In this document: in pieces, positions 20,921 through 32,582 of the stretch
How positions within the stretch are numbered: position 1 is the first letter of the stretch
How the letters are laid out: each line of letters opens with the position of its first letter
Source: Neoceratodus forsteri
Taxonomy: Eukaryota; Chordata; Ceratodontiformes; Ceratodontidae
Assembly (NCBI GenBank): GCA_016271365.2
Contig: CM057453.1
Coordinates: 1,090,575,001 to 1,090,639,000 of the forward strand
Direction of reading: 5' to 3'
Length of the DNA: 64,000 nt
Notes under the pieces: generated by a model
Told to the model about the DNA's origin: nothing
Databases searched by the model: none
The model's input: the letters and a program-made list of their open reading frames with translations, nothing else
Made by a program: the position numbers and the translations under genes

Positions 20921-21865
20921 TATCAGAGGAAATAAAAAAATGTGGTACAGAATGGATACTTTATTGATAATTCAAAGGAGAAAGACTTCAACAAAAATAT
21001 TAGTCTGACATATATAATTTACATTATGTTAAAAATGATTAAGGGGGGTAAGGAAGAATGTCGGTGAGTGCTCCATATGCACACATTACTTTCTAATATA
21101 TTAAGTGATAATAAATGCCTGTCTTGGAACTTGAAGGGTGCAAGAGACAGAATAAAAGTAAGAAAAATAGCAGCTTATGTAAAAAGAAATAGAATAAAAT
21201 GTAGGTTTTTACAAGAAAGCCATTTTTAGGAACAGGATTTCAAATATTTTTGGAACCTATGTGGTGGATGGGGTGTATATGTTCCTTTTAAAACTGATTC
21301 AAGGGGTGTGGCTATTATCTCTAGCAATTATTTCAAAAGGAAAATGACTGACAAACATGTGGATGTAGGTGGGAGTATATTGTTGTAAAAATAAAACAAA
21401 AACAACAAGTATCCACTATGGCATATATATATATATATTCTTCTAATGATCCACTGTTCTTCATTAACCTGTTCTTGAATATGGGCTAACTTCCCTTCAC
21501 CATATGTATTAGTGGGAGACTTAAACTTACCCTTATATCCACTAGGCAGATCAACTGGATTTAAAGAAACAAACAAAAAAAGGATTGGGAGCCTGAACAC
21601 CCTACTAGAAGACGTTTACATGACAGATGCATTTAGATATTACTTTCCTAAAGAGGAAAAATATTCCCTTTTTTCAAATGTACACAAAATATTTTCACAA
21701 ATGCACACATATTGTGACTAGGTCAATGCTGCATAAAGTTCTGTATTTGGAATATGGAAACATGCATATACCTGGTCATACACAACTCTTATTTACTTTT
21801 GAACAGGATGATCTAAAGACAACATCTGGTGAATGGATGCTTCACTACTTGTTTTCTTTTAATAA

Positions 21866-22454
21866 AGCTTTTTCTCTGCTGGTTGCCATGGAGGGCTGCC
21901 AGCCCTGTCCCTGCTCCCTCATGCCTAGCATCCATCTCTCCAGCTTACTGAGCCTCAGATTCCCCACAGTTTGGCTCCCACCCCGTGATACAGCCAGGAA
22001 TAGGAGGGCAGAACTCCCACCACCCAGTGACTCTCATCCAGATTTTTGGGCTGGTGGCCAAGCGATGGTACAGGACAGAGTTAGGTGGGTAGGGCTTTAT
22101 GTGGCCCATGCCAACCAATTTTCTGTTTTCTCTTGCAGTCCTCCCAACCACAGTAACACATAAGCATGTGCATGTGGAGGTGCACATATGCTACAGAACT
22201 GCAGCCCCTCCTTTTGTAATACTCGAGCTGTCACGCAACCTCCAGGCTTCCATCCAGTGGCAGCCAAGGGCCGAGTTGACAAGCCTCCCCACCCTGGGAG
22301 AGGAGTGTTGTCCACCAGATGCTTGATCCCCTCCCTCCCAGCCAACCCCTAACATCCTGAGCTCATTTCCAAACCCTGGTCACCGGCATAGTGAGAGGTA
22401 AGGCACACAGCGCCTTAGCCCTCTACACCACTGGGCTGGTGGATGCATTTCTAC
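21866..22454. other. GC-rich insertion of unknown identity in L1-A
   Basis: The L1 protein reading stops near 21865 and resumes at 22455. The block between is clearly richer in G+C than the AT-rich host. It has open frames on both strands (for example 22097-22345 minus) but none that I recognise, and no obvious terminal repeat. Could be a retrocopy, part of an LTR or a DNA element. Confidence 0.4.
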
Positions 22455-22704
22455 TGAAGGATAGTCATTCCATTAATAGAATAAAAAAAAAACAGTTTTG
22501 GAACATTTGTATCATAATACACCAGAAAAGACAAATTATGATGCCTTTTGGGATGTGCTGGAAGCAGTTATTAGGGAGCCAACTCAAAGTTATTATAAGT
22601 ATATGAAAAAGGGAACCTATAGTGAAATAACAACTAAGGAAGGCCAGTTAACTCAGTCCCAGGCTAATTATATTCAGTCAAAAAATGAAGTAGATGTATA
22701 ACAA

Positions 22705-23402
22705 ATGTTTATTTCATTTCATTTCATTTTTACTGATTATACTGGAAAGGCATGTGAGCACTGCTGCCCATTTACACAAGCGTCTAGTTACATACAACAA
22801 TCATGAGACATGACATAGGCTTAAACATTTAACTAACAGCGAGGGTTAATAAAATGGTACATAAATTTAGGATAATCTAAAGGGCAAACCATGAACTAAC
22901 CTTCATGAATTAACAAATATAAGGTCACATTAAGCATTTAGTGAGGGTTTATCAATAATATAACAGTGGGAAACAAAAAAATTTAAGCGTAATCTAAAAA
23001 CTAGCCTAGGTGGATTAACAATACTACAAGTGCTAGAAAGAGGGGGTAAGTGCCTGAGGTGGATAACTAGAGACTGAAGGGAAAAAAATGCAAAATGGGA
23101 GCCAGATTAGGGCTGCGAGCAGGTGCAGTTGTAGGAGAAATGTCTCCTGATATTGTGTTTGTAGGCATTTGTGGAGGGACAGAGTTTTAGTTCCAGAGGG
23201 AGAGAGCTGAAAAGCTTGGGTCCCATAAAAGAGAGTGTTTTCTGACATTGAGTGGTCCGGCAGAAAGGAACAGTGAGAGAGAGAGTGGAGGACAGCCTAG
23301 TGGTTCTGGTGGTGGCGGCTGTCTGGAGTAGAGAAGTGAGGCAATCAGGGAGCAGTCCACGGGAGAGTTTGAAGAAGAAGGTGGCCATTTTGCAGTTCAA
23401 AA
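22705..23402 (-). mobile_element. L2-clade LINE 3' end inserted in L1-A
   Basis: The minus strand encodes the C-terminal ORF2 segment (23400-23107) with LLQTAATTRTTRLSSTLSL and SFMGPKLFSSLPLELK, the usual 'GPK.WNsLP' type ending. The 3' UTR continues to about 22720 and ends in GTGCTCACATGCCTTTCC and a (TGAAA)n tail. ACAAAT occurs on both sides and may be a target duplication. Confidence 0.7.
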
Positions 23403-24121
23403 TGAATACAACAAATTATTAGCTATGTAGTCCCATTCAGCTTCACTGAGGTCATGAGCAATACACTATTTTCCAGGGGAAAGTGCAGAAAACATTTGGC
23501 TTTACAGCTGAGAATTGAAAGATCCATGAGATCAATAAATCAGATAAAAATGCAGGAGGGGTATTATGCACTGTCCATTGTCAGATCAGTAAGTCTTTTG
23601 AAAGGTTTCATATGGAACTATATTCCCCTGACATCGCACCAACTAGGGAGAGAATTAAACAATTTTTGGATAATTTAAATTTACCTTCCATTACATCTAT
23701 TCAGAGAGAATCTTTGGACATGGAAATAAAACAATTGGAAGTGGAGGAGGCTAAAAGAGGTCTAAAAAAATGCAAAATTGCCAGGTCCTAATGGAATACT
23801 AGAAGACTTTTATGAAGTTTTCAGTTCTGAATTGGTTTCAGTGTTAGTACTGGTATTTAATCACTTTCATAGTATCATTAGGTTGTCTCCATCCTTTGAT
23901 GAAGCCTAGATAACCTTGATATTGAAGCTAAATAAAAATCCAGATGAATGCAAATTGTACCTTCCAATCTCATTATTAAATAATGACTATAAGATTTTCC
24001 CAAAGATTGTGTAAAAAAGTTGAAAGGGGTTATAAAAGTACTGGTACATGAGAACTAGACAGGATTTATCAAAAGATGGAGACTAAATGGTAATACTGTA
24101 TATGGAATGCACAGTTCTATG

Positions 24122-24560
24122 TCATAACAGCAATTGCAGAATAGCGATCGCTGTTATGGTGAGTGTACATCACTGAAAAACCAAAAAGGCAATGTACATT
24201 CCCAGGGAGGAAACGTGGGAACACGAAAAGGTTGTTCTATGGGGGTTGTGCTCTGCACCCCTCACAAAGGATTACTAACTCGGGGTGTGTCAGGAGAGGG
24301 AGAAACTCGGAAAAAAATAACTCCCAGACAAAAACACCAAATGTCCCTCCCAGCCCCAAACCTCCCCACTTCACCATGGCACCAGCTCGACAGCCCACCA
24401 TCACACTACCCTTACATACCTGCCTCTCTTCCGGTCTCCCTCCTGTTCCTCCCTTCACCCTGCTCATTGTCCGTTGCTACCCTTGCAAGGTAGCCCACAT
24501 AACAGGCGTTGAAAGTGAGTCACTCATATTCGAATCGCTCACTTTCAGTCACTGTTATGA
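24122..24560. mobile_element. 439-bp MITE with hairpin ends, inside the L1-A RT
   Basis: It starts TCATAACAG and ends CTGTTATGA. Each end is itself a hairpin: CATAACAGC..GCGATCGCTGTTATG at 24123-24157, and CATAACAGGC with a GAAAGTGAG/CTCACTTTC stem ending CTGTTATG at 24498-24559. The interior is non-coding and more G+C rich than its host. It breaks the RT of L1-A between the N-terminal part and the SEKAFD motif. No clear target duplication. Confidence 0.65.
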
Positions 24561-25576
24561 TGATATACCGGAAGGCACTTGATGTTGTTCTGGCCTCAAG
24601 GGACAAAGACTGAATTTTGTTGATGTTAGATTCTGAAAAGGCCTTTGACATGGTCTCATAAGATTTCATGTTGGAGGCTCTGTCAAAGGCTGGCATAGGA
24701 CCAGCCTACATACAATGGGTAAAAATGATATGTACTTCATCTGTAGCTGGGACAAAAACAAATCTGGTTCTTTCATATCAAATAAGTCTACAGCAAGGCA
24801 CCAGACAAAGATACCAGATGTCACCAATGCTTGATGCAATCCATACAGAGACCTTTGCTTTGGCTATTAAAAATGCTTCAAATATTATAAAGGTATTAAA
24901 ACCGGTATGAATGAATATAAAGTGTTATGCTATGCTGATGATACTCTCATTTTTTTTATTTACATTATGTTTCAGAAGCTGTAAAACCATTAGTGGATAT
25001 TCTTACTAAATTTAAATCTTTAGTAGGATGCAAAATATATCCAGATAAGTCAGAAATTATGTCTTTGAGTAGAGAGCCATCCAATTTTATACCACAGGTT
25101 CACTACCTGGGTAACTTTACAAAATCCATTAAATATTTAGGGGTTAATATATCTACACATTTCTCAGATTTAATAAATTTAAATTTGGTTTCTTTATTGC
25201 AGCAAGCCTGGAAGTATCTAATGAGTGGGCATTGTTGCCTCTGACTCTGAAAAGGACGAATAATGTTATAAAAATGAATGTTTTGCCAAAATTTGTGTTA
25301 TTGCTCCAGGCCCTCCCTGCCAGAGTACCAAGTTCATTCTTTAAAGAATGGGGAAAAATGCTGAGGACCTCTCCATGGAGGGGGAAGCAAGCAAGGGTTA
25401 GTTTGCAAAAAACTTGATGCATCAGAGACGCAAGCAGGCTTGCAAGTTCCCAGTCTTTATTGGTATTATATTCCATGACAACTTGAGCCAGACACATATT
25501 GGTTCAATGATAATAGGGCATCCCTTCAATGGATGAGAACTGAACAAGCGATGATATATAAAATGGCCCCTTAAGG

Positions 25577-26905
25577 CCTTGAGTACCTAGAGGCCAATGG
25601 GGCACAGGACCCAAGGCAGCATGGTTTCACAGCAGGAAGGTCATGTCAGATGAACCTAATGGATTTCTTTGACTGGGTGACCAAAGTAGTAGACCAGGGA
25701 GGGGCTGTGGATATGGCCTACCTAGATTTTAGCAAGGCATTTGACATAGTCTCACACAAAAGATTAATATACAAATTAGCCAGCCTTGGAGTGGGTCCCA
25801 AGATGGTAACCTGGATAAAAAACTGGCTGGACAACAGGACACAAAAAGGTAATAGTAAACAGAGTCCACAGTGAAGAAAGGAGGGAAACTAGCGGGGTAC
25901 CACAGGGTTCAGTACTGGGACCGGTCCTCTTTAATATCTTTATAAGTGACATTGGAGAGCACCTGGAAGGAAAGGTATGCCTCTTTGCAGATGACACAAA
26001 GATCTGCAACAGGGTTGATACACAAGGTGGGGTTGAAAGAATGAAAAGGGACTTGGCAAGTTTGGAGGAATGGTCAAATACTTGGTAGCTCAGATTCAAT
26101 GCAAAGAAGTGCAAGGTAATGCATCTAGGAAACAAAAACCCAGGGGAAGAGTACACAATGGGGGGTGAATTAATAACAACAAGAAGAATTGAAAAAGACC
26201 TAGGAGTAATTATATCAGATGACCTAAAGGTGGGCAAGCAATGTGAGAAGGCAGTAAGGAGGGCTGGGGGATACTGGGATGCATAGGGAGAGGCATCAAC
26301 AGTAGAAAACAGGAAGTTGTTATCCCTCTGTACAGACAGTTAGTGAGACCCCATCTGGAATACTGCATGCAATTCTGGAGACCCCATCTCCACAAAGACA
26401 TAGACAGAGTGGAGGCTGTTCAGAGGAGGGCAACCAAAATGGTGCACGGTCTGCACCAGAAGACATACGAGGAGAGACTAAAGCAGCTAAATATGTATAC
26501 CCTTGAAGAAAGGAGGGAGAGGGGGGACATGATAGAAACTTTCAAGTATCTCAAAGGAATTAACAAGGTACAAGAGGGTAGTATCTTTCAGAAGAAGAGA
26601 TATGCAAGAACAAGGGGGCACAATTCGAAGATAATGGGGATGGCTCAGAGGTAATGTTAGAAAGTATTTTTTCACAGAGAGAGTTGTGGATGCATGGAAC
26701 AGCCTTCCTGAGGAGGTTGTGGAGTCAGGAACAGTGGGAGAATTCAAGAATGCATGGGATAGGCATAAGGCAATTCTAGTGAGGGGCAGGAGGAAGTAAG
26801 CTGTTGATTAACTAGAATCTGCAGCTTATCCATCAGGTAGGGAAATGGGCAGACTGGGTGGGCCAAGCGGTCCTTATCTGCCATCAAATTCTATGTTTCT
26901 ATGTT
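25577..26905 (+). mobile_element. CR1 LINE, 5'-truncated (copy C), in L1-A
   Basis: Begins within RT (GEYLEANGAQDPRQHGFT-like) and runs to the CTATGTTTCTATG tail at 26893-26905. Frames contain DMAYLDFSKAFDIVSH (25713-25760), an intact catalytic FADD box at 25984-25995, NAKKCKVMHLG, and RPHLEYCMQFWRPHLHKDI (26343-26400). Closely similar to copy B, including the 3' UTR, but with fewer changes in the RT core. A TAG at 26086 and several frameshifts inactivate it. Confidence 0.85.
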
Positions 26906-27428
26906 ATACATAGATCAAATATTGAAGAAAAATGTAAATACTGTACCCATAACCACCAGATGTACATTAGAGTGTTGGAAAGATTTCCATAGGATGGTGA
27001 AACATGAGAATATTGTTTCTTTATTTATGCCCTTATGGGAAAATAATGAAATTCTCCACTAAAAGCAAATATATAAACATTTGCTTGCAGGCAAAGAGGA
27101 ATTATTCTTCTAGGGCAGTTGTTTGAAAATAACAGACTAATGTATTTTGTAGCACTGAAACATAAATATAATGTTATGCATGGACATTATTTAACATATT
27201 TATAGATAAGAGAATGCATAATTAAAAGGGGAGGTAGTGAAATAATTGCCGATCCATCTCAATTTGAAGCACTGTGAACTACACATAAACTTCAGTTCAA
27301 AAAAGTAATTAGCAATATATATACATTAATTATGGAGAAAACGATCTTGTTTGGCTAAGACTAAATATGGCTTGGAATAAAGAATTAGATACAAAGTTCG
27401 AAGAAGAGACTTGGAAATAAATATTAAA

Positions 27429-27686
27429 AACATAGAAACATAGAATTTGACGGCAGATAAGGACCGCTTGGCCCACCCAGTCTGCCCATTTCCCTACCTA
27501 CTGGATAAGCTGCAGATCCTAGTTAACCAGCAGCCTACTTCTTCCTACCCCCCCCCCCGAATGGCCTTATGACTGTCCCATGCGTGCTTGAATTCCACCA
27601 CTGTTTTTGACTCCACAACCTCCTCTGGAAGGCCATTGCATGCATCCACAACCCTCTCTGTGAAAAAATACTTCCTTAAATTATCT
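27429..27686 (-). mobile_element. CR1 3' end (copy D), in L1-A
   Basis: 258 bp, minus strand: tail CATAGAAACATAGAA at 27429-27443 (plus reading), then the 3' UTR block complementary to that of copies B and C, and the last codons of ORF2 (AFPEEVV.SKTV-like). 5'-truncated at 27686, where the L1-A reading resumes. Confidence 0.85.
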
Positions 27687-28140
27687 CTGTACCAGCACCA
27701 GTGATGTTATCCAAAAACGCTAAACTTTGTCAAATGCAATTTAGTATAATTTATAAAATGTTTACACCGTCAAAACTGAATAACTTTACTCCAGATATTT
27801 CTGAGGTTTGGATTGGTTCACATGGTTATGGAATGCACAGAATTGCAATAATTTGGGATAAAATAAAAGGTAATATCCAAAATATCAGATTGTACTTTTG
27901 CCTTTGGTGTGGGTATTAAATTATTAGGAATTACCTATCAGAACCTGATTATGAATCCATAAATAAAGTAAAATTACTTGATTTGCTGTTACTTAATGCC
28001 AGAATGTTAACTTGGAAGAATACAAAAATTCTACTTTACAAGAACATTGGCTCAATTTAATATTAGACACACCAAAATTAGAACATATGTTCTACTTATC
28101 AGAAGATAATATCCACATGTTTCAGGAATAGTTAAAGGTC

Positions 28141-28374
28141 TTTGTTTTGTTCTGTCCAGTGTAGTCTTTCCCAAGGAAGATGACTCCATTCTTAGAATGC
28201 ATGAGCATGGGTGTGGGAAGGCATCTGTCTTGTGTAACTGGATCCCTCCTTAACTGGTATGCAATGATGGATTTGCGCTTGTGCATTTGTCACCCATTTT
28301 TATGGGTGGGAATTAAAATACAAGAAAGGAGCTTTCTGAATCCCCCAAAATAGAAATACATTATTATTAAACAA
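28141..28374. other. Unassigned stretch between L1-A and CR1 copy E
   Basis: Could be the L1-A 3' UTR. I see no signature. Confidence 0.4.
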
Positions 28375-29080
28375 TGCAAGGCCTATAGGAAGGCTGACAG
28401 GATGATGGGATACATTGAGAAGGGTATTGATAGCAGGAGAAAGGAGGCAATACTTCCCCTCTACAGATCCCCGGTGAGGCCTCACCTGGTGTACTGCATG
28501 CAGTTCTGGAGTCCTCACTTCAGAAAGAACAGGGATAGGCTAGAAACAGGGCAGTGCAGAATAGCAAAAATGATTCAGGGTTAGCAGGGCAGATCTTATG
28601 AGAAGTGACTCAAGGCACTAACTACGCACTCACTGGAAACCAGAAGGGAGAGAGGAGATACTATAGAGACCTTCAAGTTCCTTAAAAGAATTAACAAGGT
28701 GAACTGTGGGGACTTATTTACCCTGAATACTAACTCGAGGTCAATTGGCCATGGGTAGAAATTAACAGGAAGGAAGGAAGTTCAGGAGGGACGTGAGGAA
28801 GTACTTCTTTATGGAAAGGGTGGCAAAACCTTGGAACAGTCTGTTGGCTGAGGTGGTGGGTGGAAACATGGCCAGGTGATGCAGGAAGGCCTGAGACAGA
28901 ATGAAGGGAACAGTGGTTGCCCGGGGTGACAAGACCAGGGAGGAGAATGAGGATAGGAGGGGGAGGGTTCGTAACCTGGAGGATCAGTAGGTTCCAGGGT
29001 TTGTAGGGAATATATTGGCAGATTGGGTGGACCTGTGTCTTTTCTTTCTGCCATCGTCGTCTATGTTTCTATGTTTCTAA
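28375..29080 (+). mobile_element. CR1-type LINE 3' end, second subfamily (copy E)
   Basis: Plus-strand C-terminal ORF2 with MMGYIEKGIDSRRKEAILPL and RPHLVYCMQFWSPHFRKN (28402-28520), then a degraded end and a 3' UTR that finishes in three TTTCTATG-type units at 29056-29079. The 3' UTR differs from copies A-D but resembles that of the minus-strand copy at 53 kb, so at least two CR1 subfamilies are present. Confidence 0.8.
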
Positions 29081-29123
29081 TGATATAATAAAATGATTTC
29101 CTGAGAACAAATGCTGCTGCTTT
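29080..29123 (+). repeat. 44-bp block, copy of 20856-20899
   Basis: See 20856-20899; it directly follows the tail of CR1 copy E. Confidence 0.6.
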
Positions 29124-29243
29124 AAACAAAATTATTTTAAAAAATATGAATAATTTTTTGTTATTTTTTTAACAAATATGTTATATTAAAATATCATTTT
29201 ATAAGTGTGATAACACTGTCCAAGTTGTGCATTAAGCAACATT

Positions 29244-29320
29244 GCCACAATTCCTGAGTGGTTAAAAGCACTCGACCTGCAACCTCATACTTCAAAATAC
29301 ATCTGGAGTGTGAGGTGATA
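29244..29320 (+). repeat. tRNA-like SINE head
   Basis: CCTGAGTGGTTAAAAGCACT resembles the A box of Leu/Ser-type tRNAs, and TGGAGTGTGAGGT follows where a variable arm and T arm would be. It lacks a clean B box and acceptor pairing. A decayed SINE or tRNA pseudogene. Confidence 0.35.
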
Positions 29321-31009
29321 AGTTAATGCAAACTGTCATGCATTATTGCTTATGAGCAGCATGGAAACTTTTCTGTGGAATAGCTGTATGATTTCAGGTA
29401 GGTAGGTATACAAACTCCAGAGGAAAACTGGGCACTCTATTCACCAGCAGAAAATACCCCTGACAAGTGCACATCTTATACAAAACATTGGGATGTGTTT
29501 GGGGTCTCACGGTATTGGTGTCCTTTTAACATGCTTGCTTGAAATAAAGTACTTTGCATCCCAGATCAAGCCTTCAGTCCTTTCTGCTGGTGAACTGAGT
29601 GCCCGGTTTCATCCTGTGTCTGTTGCTGGTATAGTTGGATGTACCAAGAACACCCCCACTCTTTCTAGGGTAGTTTTCTTCTTTGTACAGGTGCAGTAGG
29701 TACAGTATGTAGCCATTTTCACACAGAACCAGTGCACTGTTGAACGCTTTATTGTCTGTCTAACTAAAACTTGTGTTCATTTTGGAGCATATTTCCATGC
29801 ACATCACTTCCTTGTTGTTCCATACAGTATGTAGGCATCCTGTTTTCAAAACCTTGTTATAGTTACTGGTAAAATACGTATATATTGGATCTGTCTTTTG
29901 TCAGAAAGAGGTATTGCAAGTCTTGTTGTGCAAAGTGCAAGAGCAGATCTGGCTACTATCAAGAGTTATGAATCAGAGGAGTCAGTTGTATTATACCTAG
30001 TGAAGGAACCTCGAGAGGCTTATGCATAGTGTCTCTATACTATGTGATAGGCAGTAGTGTGCTTTTGCTAATTGGCTTGTGTTCAGGGTCAGACAGACAT
30101 AGCTAAAGTAGAGCTTCTGGTTTTGAATTAATCTCTTTAGTGGTTGAATCAGTGTGGTTAATGTACTGTAGGTTAGGGAAGAGTTCACGTGCAAACCACA
30201 ACACTAGCTGGTCAAACTCTAATTACAGATTTATTTGCATGTCTATAATATTACAGGGATTGTAAATCAACACCCCTCAAATCATTAGATCTCTTGATTT
30301 TCATCATTAAACCAATGACATTTCCACCAGACTCTAATTTACAGTATATGTGTGACTTGTTATAAGATTGTAGGAATGCAGTGCTAAACCTATTTGAAGA
30401 TGGTATAGTGTTATGCGGGTGATGCAATTAGGGTGCCACAACCAGTTCGCCAGTCATGCTAATGAACTGGATTTTGTGGTGCCCAGTAGGGATGGCACCG
30501 TCCATGTGTTGCATTCCTTGCCCCATACACTTCTGACCTGGAGGTGATTATATTAAAGTACGAGGAGGAGGTGTGGGGGGAAGCCCCCCACAAGTAGCCA
30601 GAATGTGCCCTGAAGCATTGGGTGCGATCTGGGTTGGGAGTCACAATTGACAGGTACAATGCTCGCCATCCACATTGTGCTTGTGCCCTAATGAGGCTCA
30701 CAGTTTTTCTTGTTGCCACAACATGATGGAACCTCTGAAGACTAAAGGAACAGTTTGTTCTTTGATTCTGATGATGTTTAGGTACTTGGAGAAGCAGGAG
30801 AAATGTCACATCAAGTACCAGTGGTACTGAGAGGTGTCATGTTGAACTCTCCCAAGACGAAGCAGGACCCCACAGGATATGAGATGTGGTGTCTCAGCTG
30901 TACTATCTTGTATAAATAATCTGCTTGCGAATCAGCATGCAGAATTATTTATTTTTATTTGCAATTTTTGACCTGGAGAGACACTTTAAGCTGTGATGAT
31001 TTGTTTACA
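29321..31009. other. Mostly unassigned; small hairpin at 30431-30484
   Basis: GGTGCCACAACCAGTTC at 30432 pairs with GAACTGGATTTTGTGGTGCC at 30464-30483, a MITE-like foldback core. No gene seen in the rest. Confidence 0.5.
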
Positions 31010-31345
31010 AGTGCATCCTTGGTGGTGGGTTACATGGAACTGTTTTACTGATGGGAAAATGTTGACCATGACGCCAGGGAAACTCCCATACTGTTCTTCA
31101 TTAACTGCTATGGGATCTTTTATTTCTACCTGGACAGTGACCAGAGATGGGCAGAAGGGACCTCAGTTTAACATCACATCCAAAGGATGGCACCTCAACT
31201 GTGCAGTACCACCCTAGTAATGTACTACAGTGTCAGTTATGTGACTTACCCAAAGTACCTGGTGTGGGGCTAGAACCCATGACCTTTCAATTTTCCAGCC
31301 TCAGAAGCAAGTGTGCTACCTACTAGCCACTGACACTGATTAATG
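31010..31345 (-). mobile_element. tRNA-headed SINE with a conserved central domain
   Basis: Minus strand. Head (31345 to about 31255): GGCTAGTAGGTAGCACACTT as A box and CATGGGTTCTAGCCCCA as B box. Body: CTGACACTGTAGTACATTAC, then GGTGCCATCCTTTGGATGTG, GTTAAACTGAGGTCC and AAAGATCCCATAGCA. From memory, this body is the one in shark and lobe-finned-fish SINEs (GGTGCCGTCTTTCGGATGAG in the consensus). The GGATG..GTTAAAC.GAGGTCC core also occurs in the 5S-headed SINE at 48.8 kb. The 3' end is not defined. Confidence 0.75.
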
Positions 31346-31567
31346 CACAAAAGGTATAAGATGACAGATAATTTCTAATTTGTTTTTTTATCAGTCTGTA
31401 AGTGGCACATGCATGCATTCTAAAGCCTAAAACTATGTGCAGATCATCATAGGTATGCAAATCCTTGTGTGTCTTGGGGGGGTGGGGGTGCTTAGCTGTA
31501 TTGGAAATATTTGAACTGGCACTATAGTTTACTGATCATGACCCTACTCAGACCTCACCACAGCCAA

Positions 31568-31568
<1 letters not shown>

Positions 31569-31624
<56 letters not shown>
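31569..31624. repeat. (CA)n microsatellite
   Basis: 28 uninterrupted CA units. The Thr-His open frame across it is an artefact of the repeat. Confidence 0.95.
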
Positions 31625-31625
<1 letters not shown>

Positions 31626-32457
31626 CGTGCACCAACAACAATCTTGACAATCTTCAGAAAAGGGTATGCATTACAGCAAGGAGTGCTACAAGCAGTGGAG
31701 CAGTGGCGGAGCCAGGTTTGGGAGCCGGGCCATTCAATCAATCATGGTCTCTACAATTGGCACTAAACAGTGAATAAAAATGGTGGTGGGGCACCACTAC
31801 TCACACTGGGGCAGCCAGGAAGGGTGACCCCCCCCCCCAGCTCTGCCACTGGCTACAAGCTATCACTTGATGCCTGAAAGTGGCAAAAAGACAGGGAAGG
31901 TCTGATTGTTATTGCTGCCAAAGTAAATTAACTGTGTCATCAGTGTACCTTTTGAAAATAACTTTTTTAAAATCATGTATTTAGAGGTATATGCAGTGTG
32001 TGCTCATTTCTGTCTCAAAATACTTGCTGAGTGGAACACAGATTTGTAACTTATCAGTATTCTAAACATACTAGACTGCAGTATATGATCTACTGAAGCA
32101 CTACTGATTGATATCAGAGCTCTCTGCTTTTACTAGAAGTCACTCATATTGATTGCCTGTCTGGCATTTCAATACCTGCTTTTCTATTTATCTGATGAGA
32201 CTCCTTTTTCCCCGTTGGATTAAAAATGTGCTTATTATGTTTTGCCAGTATTGCACTGCAAGATTCATGCTCAAGTGCTATCCTGGTTGTAAATAAATAC
32301 TATGGGCTTAAACTGGGAAAGCTGTGTTTTGTGAGGATATGATGCACAGTGTTCTATGGATAAAACTGTCCCATATTTACCCTGCATTTGGAAGGAACAA
32401 TTATTGGATTGCAATGTCCTTCACGGAAAATCTCCACAAACATATTATCATTCAATT
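31625..32457. other. Unassigned stretch
   Basis: No gene or named repeat seen. Confidence 0.5.
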
Positions 32458-32582
32458 AAGCAATAATTAATGACATAGTGTGGGTTATGCTGGGATTTAC
32501 CCATGCCTGGTGTATAAACAATACTAGAAGTGGGAATATCCTAGTGTAACCCATATCCTGTAGTGGCTTACTATATTTATGC
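32458..32582. mobile_element. Palindromic MITE, degraded copy 3
   Basis: AAGCAATAATTAATGACATA, then GTGTGGGTTATGCTGGGATT; the other side has TGGGAATATCCTAGTGTAAC and CCATATCCTGTAGTGGCTTA. Same design as 14520-14664, with weaker pairing. Confidence 0.5.

Larger units (their letters stand above)
21110..28140 (+). mobile_element. L1/Tx1-like LINE with several nested insertions (L1-A)
   Basis: ORF2 can be followed along the plus strand in pieces: endonuclease 21110-21720 (LSWNLKGARDRIKVRKI, then GDLNLPLYP and LLEDVYMTDAFR), linker 22455-22698 (YDAFWDVLEAVIREPTQSYY), start of RT 23600-24010 (SPDIAPTRERIKQFLDNLNL), RT core 24600-25250 (LDSEKAFDMV, then CKIYPDKSEIMSLSR and KYLGVNI), and C-terminal part 26906-27428 and 27687-28140 (KNAKLCQMQFSIIYKMFTPS). 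Between these lie a GC-rich block (21866-22454), an L2-like LINE (22705-23402), a MITE (24122-24560), CR1 copy C (25577-26905) and CR1 copy D (27429-27686). Many stops; dead. Confidence 0.75.

Noticed and set aside
22097..22345. Possible host exon on the minus strand
   Set aside because: No domain, no splice context that can be confirmed, and it lies in an insertion of unknown origin.
29244..29320. Functional tRNA gene (Leu/Ser-like)
   Set aside because: No acceptor stem pairing and no proper B box.
31511..31777. Open frame across the CA repeat
   Set aside because: The Thr-His run is translation of (CA)n.
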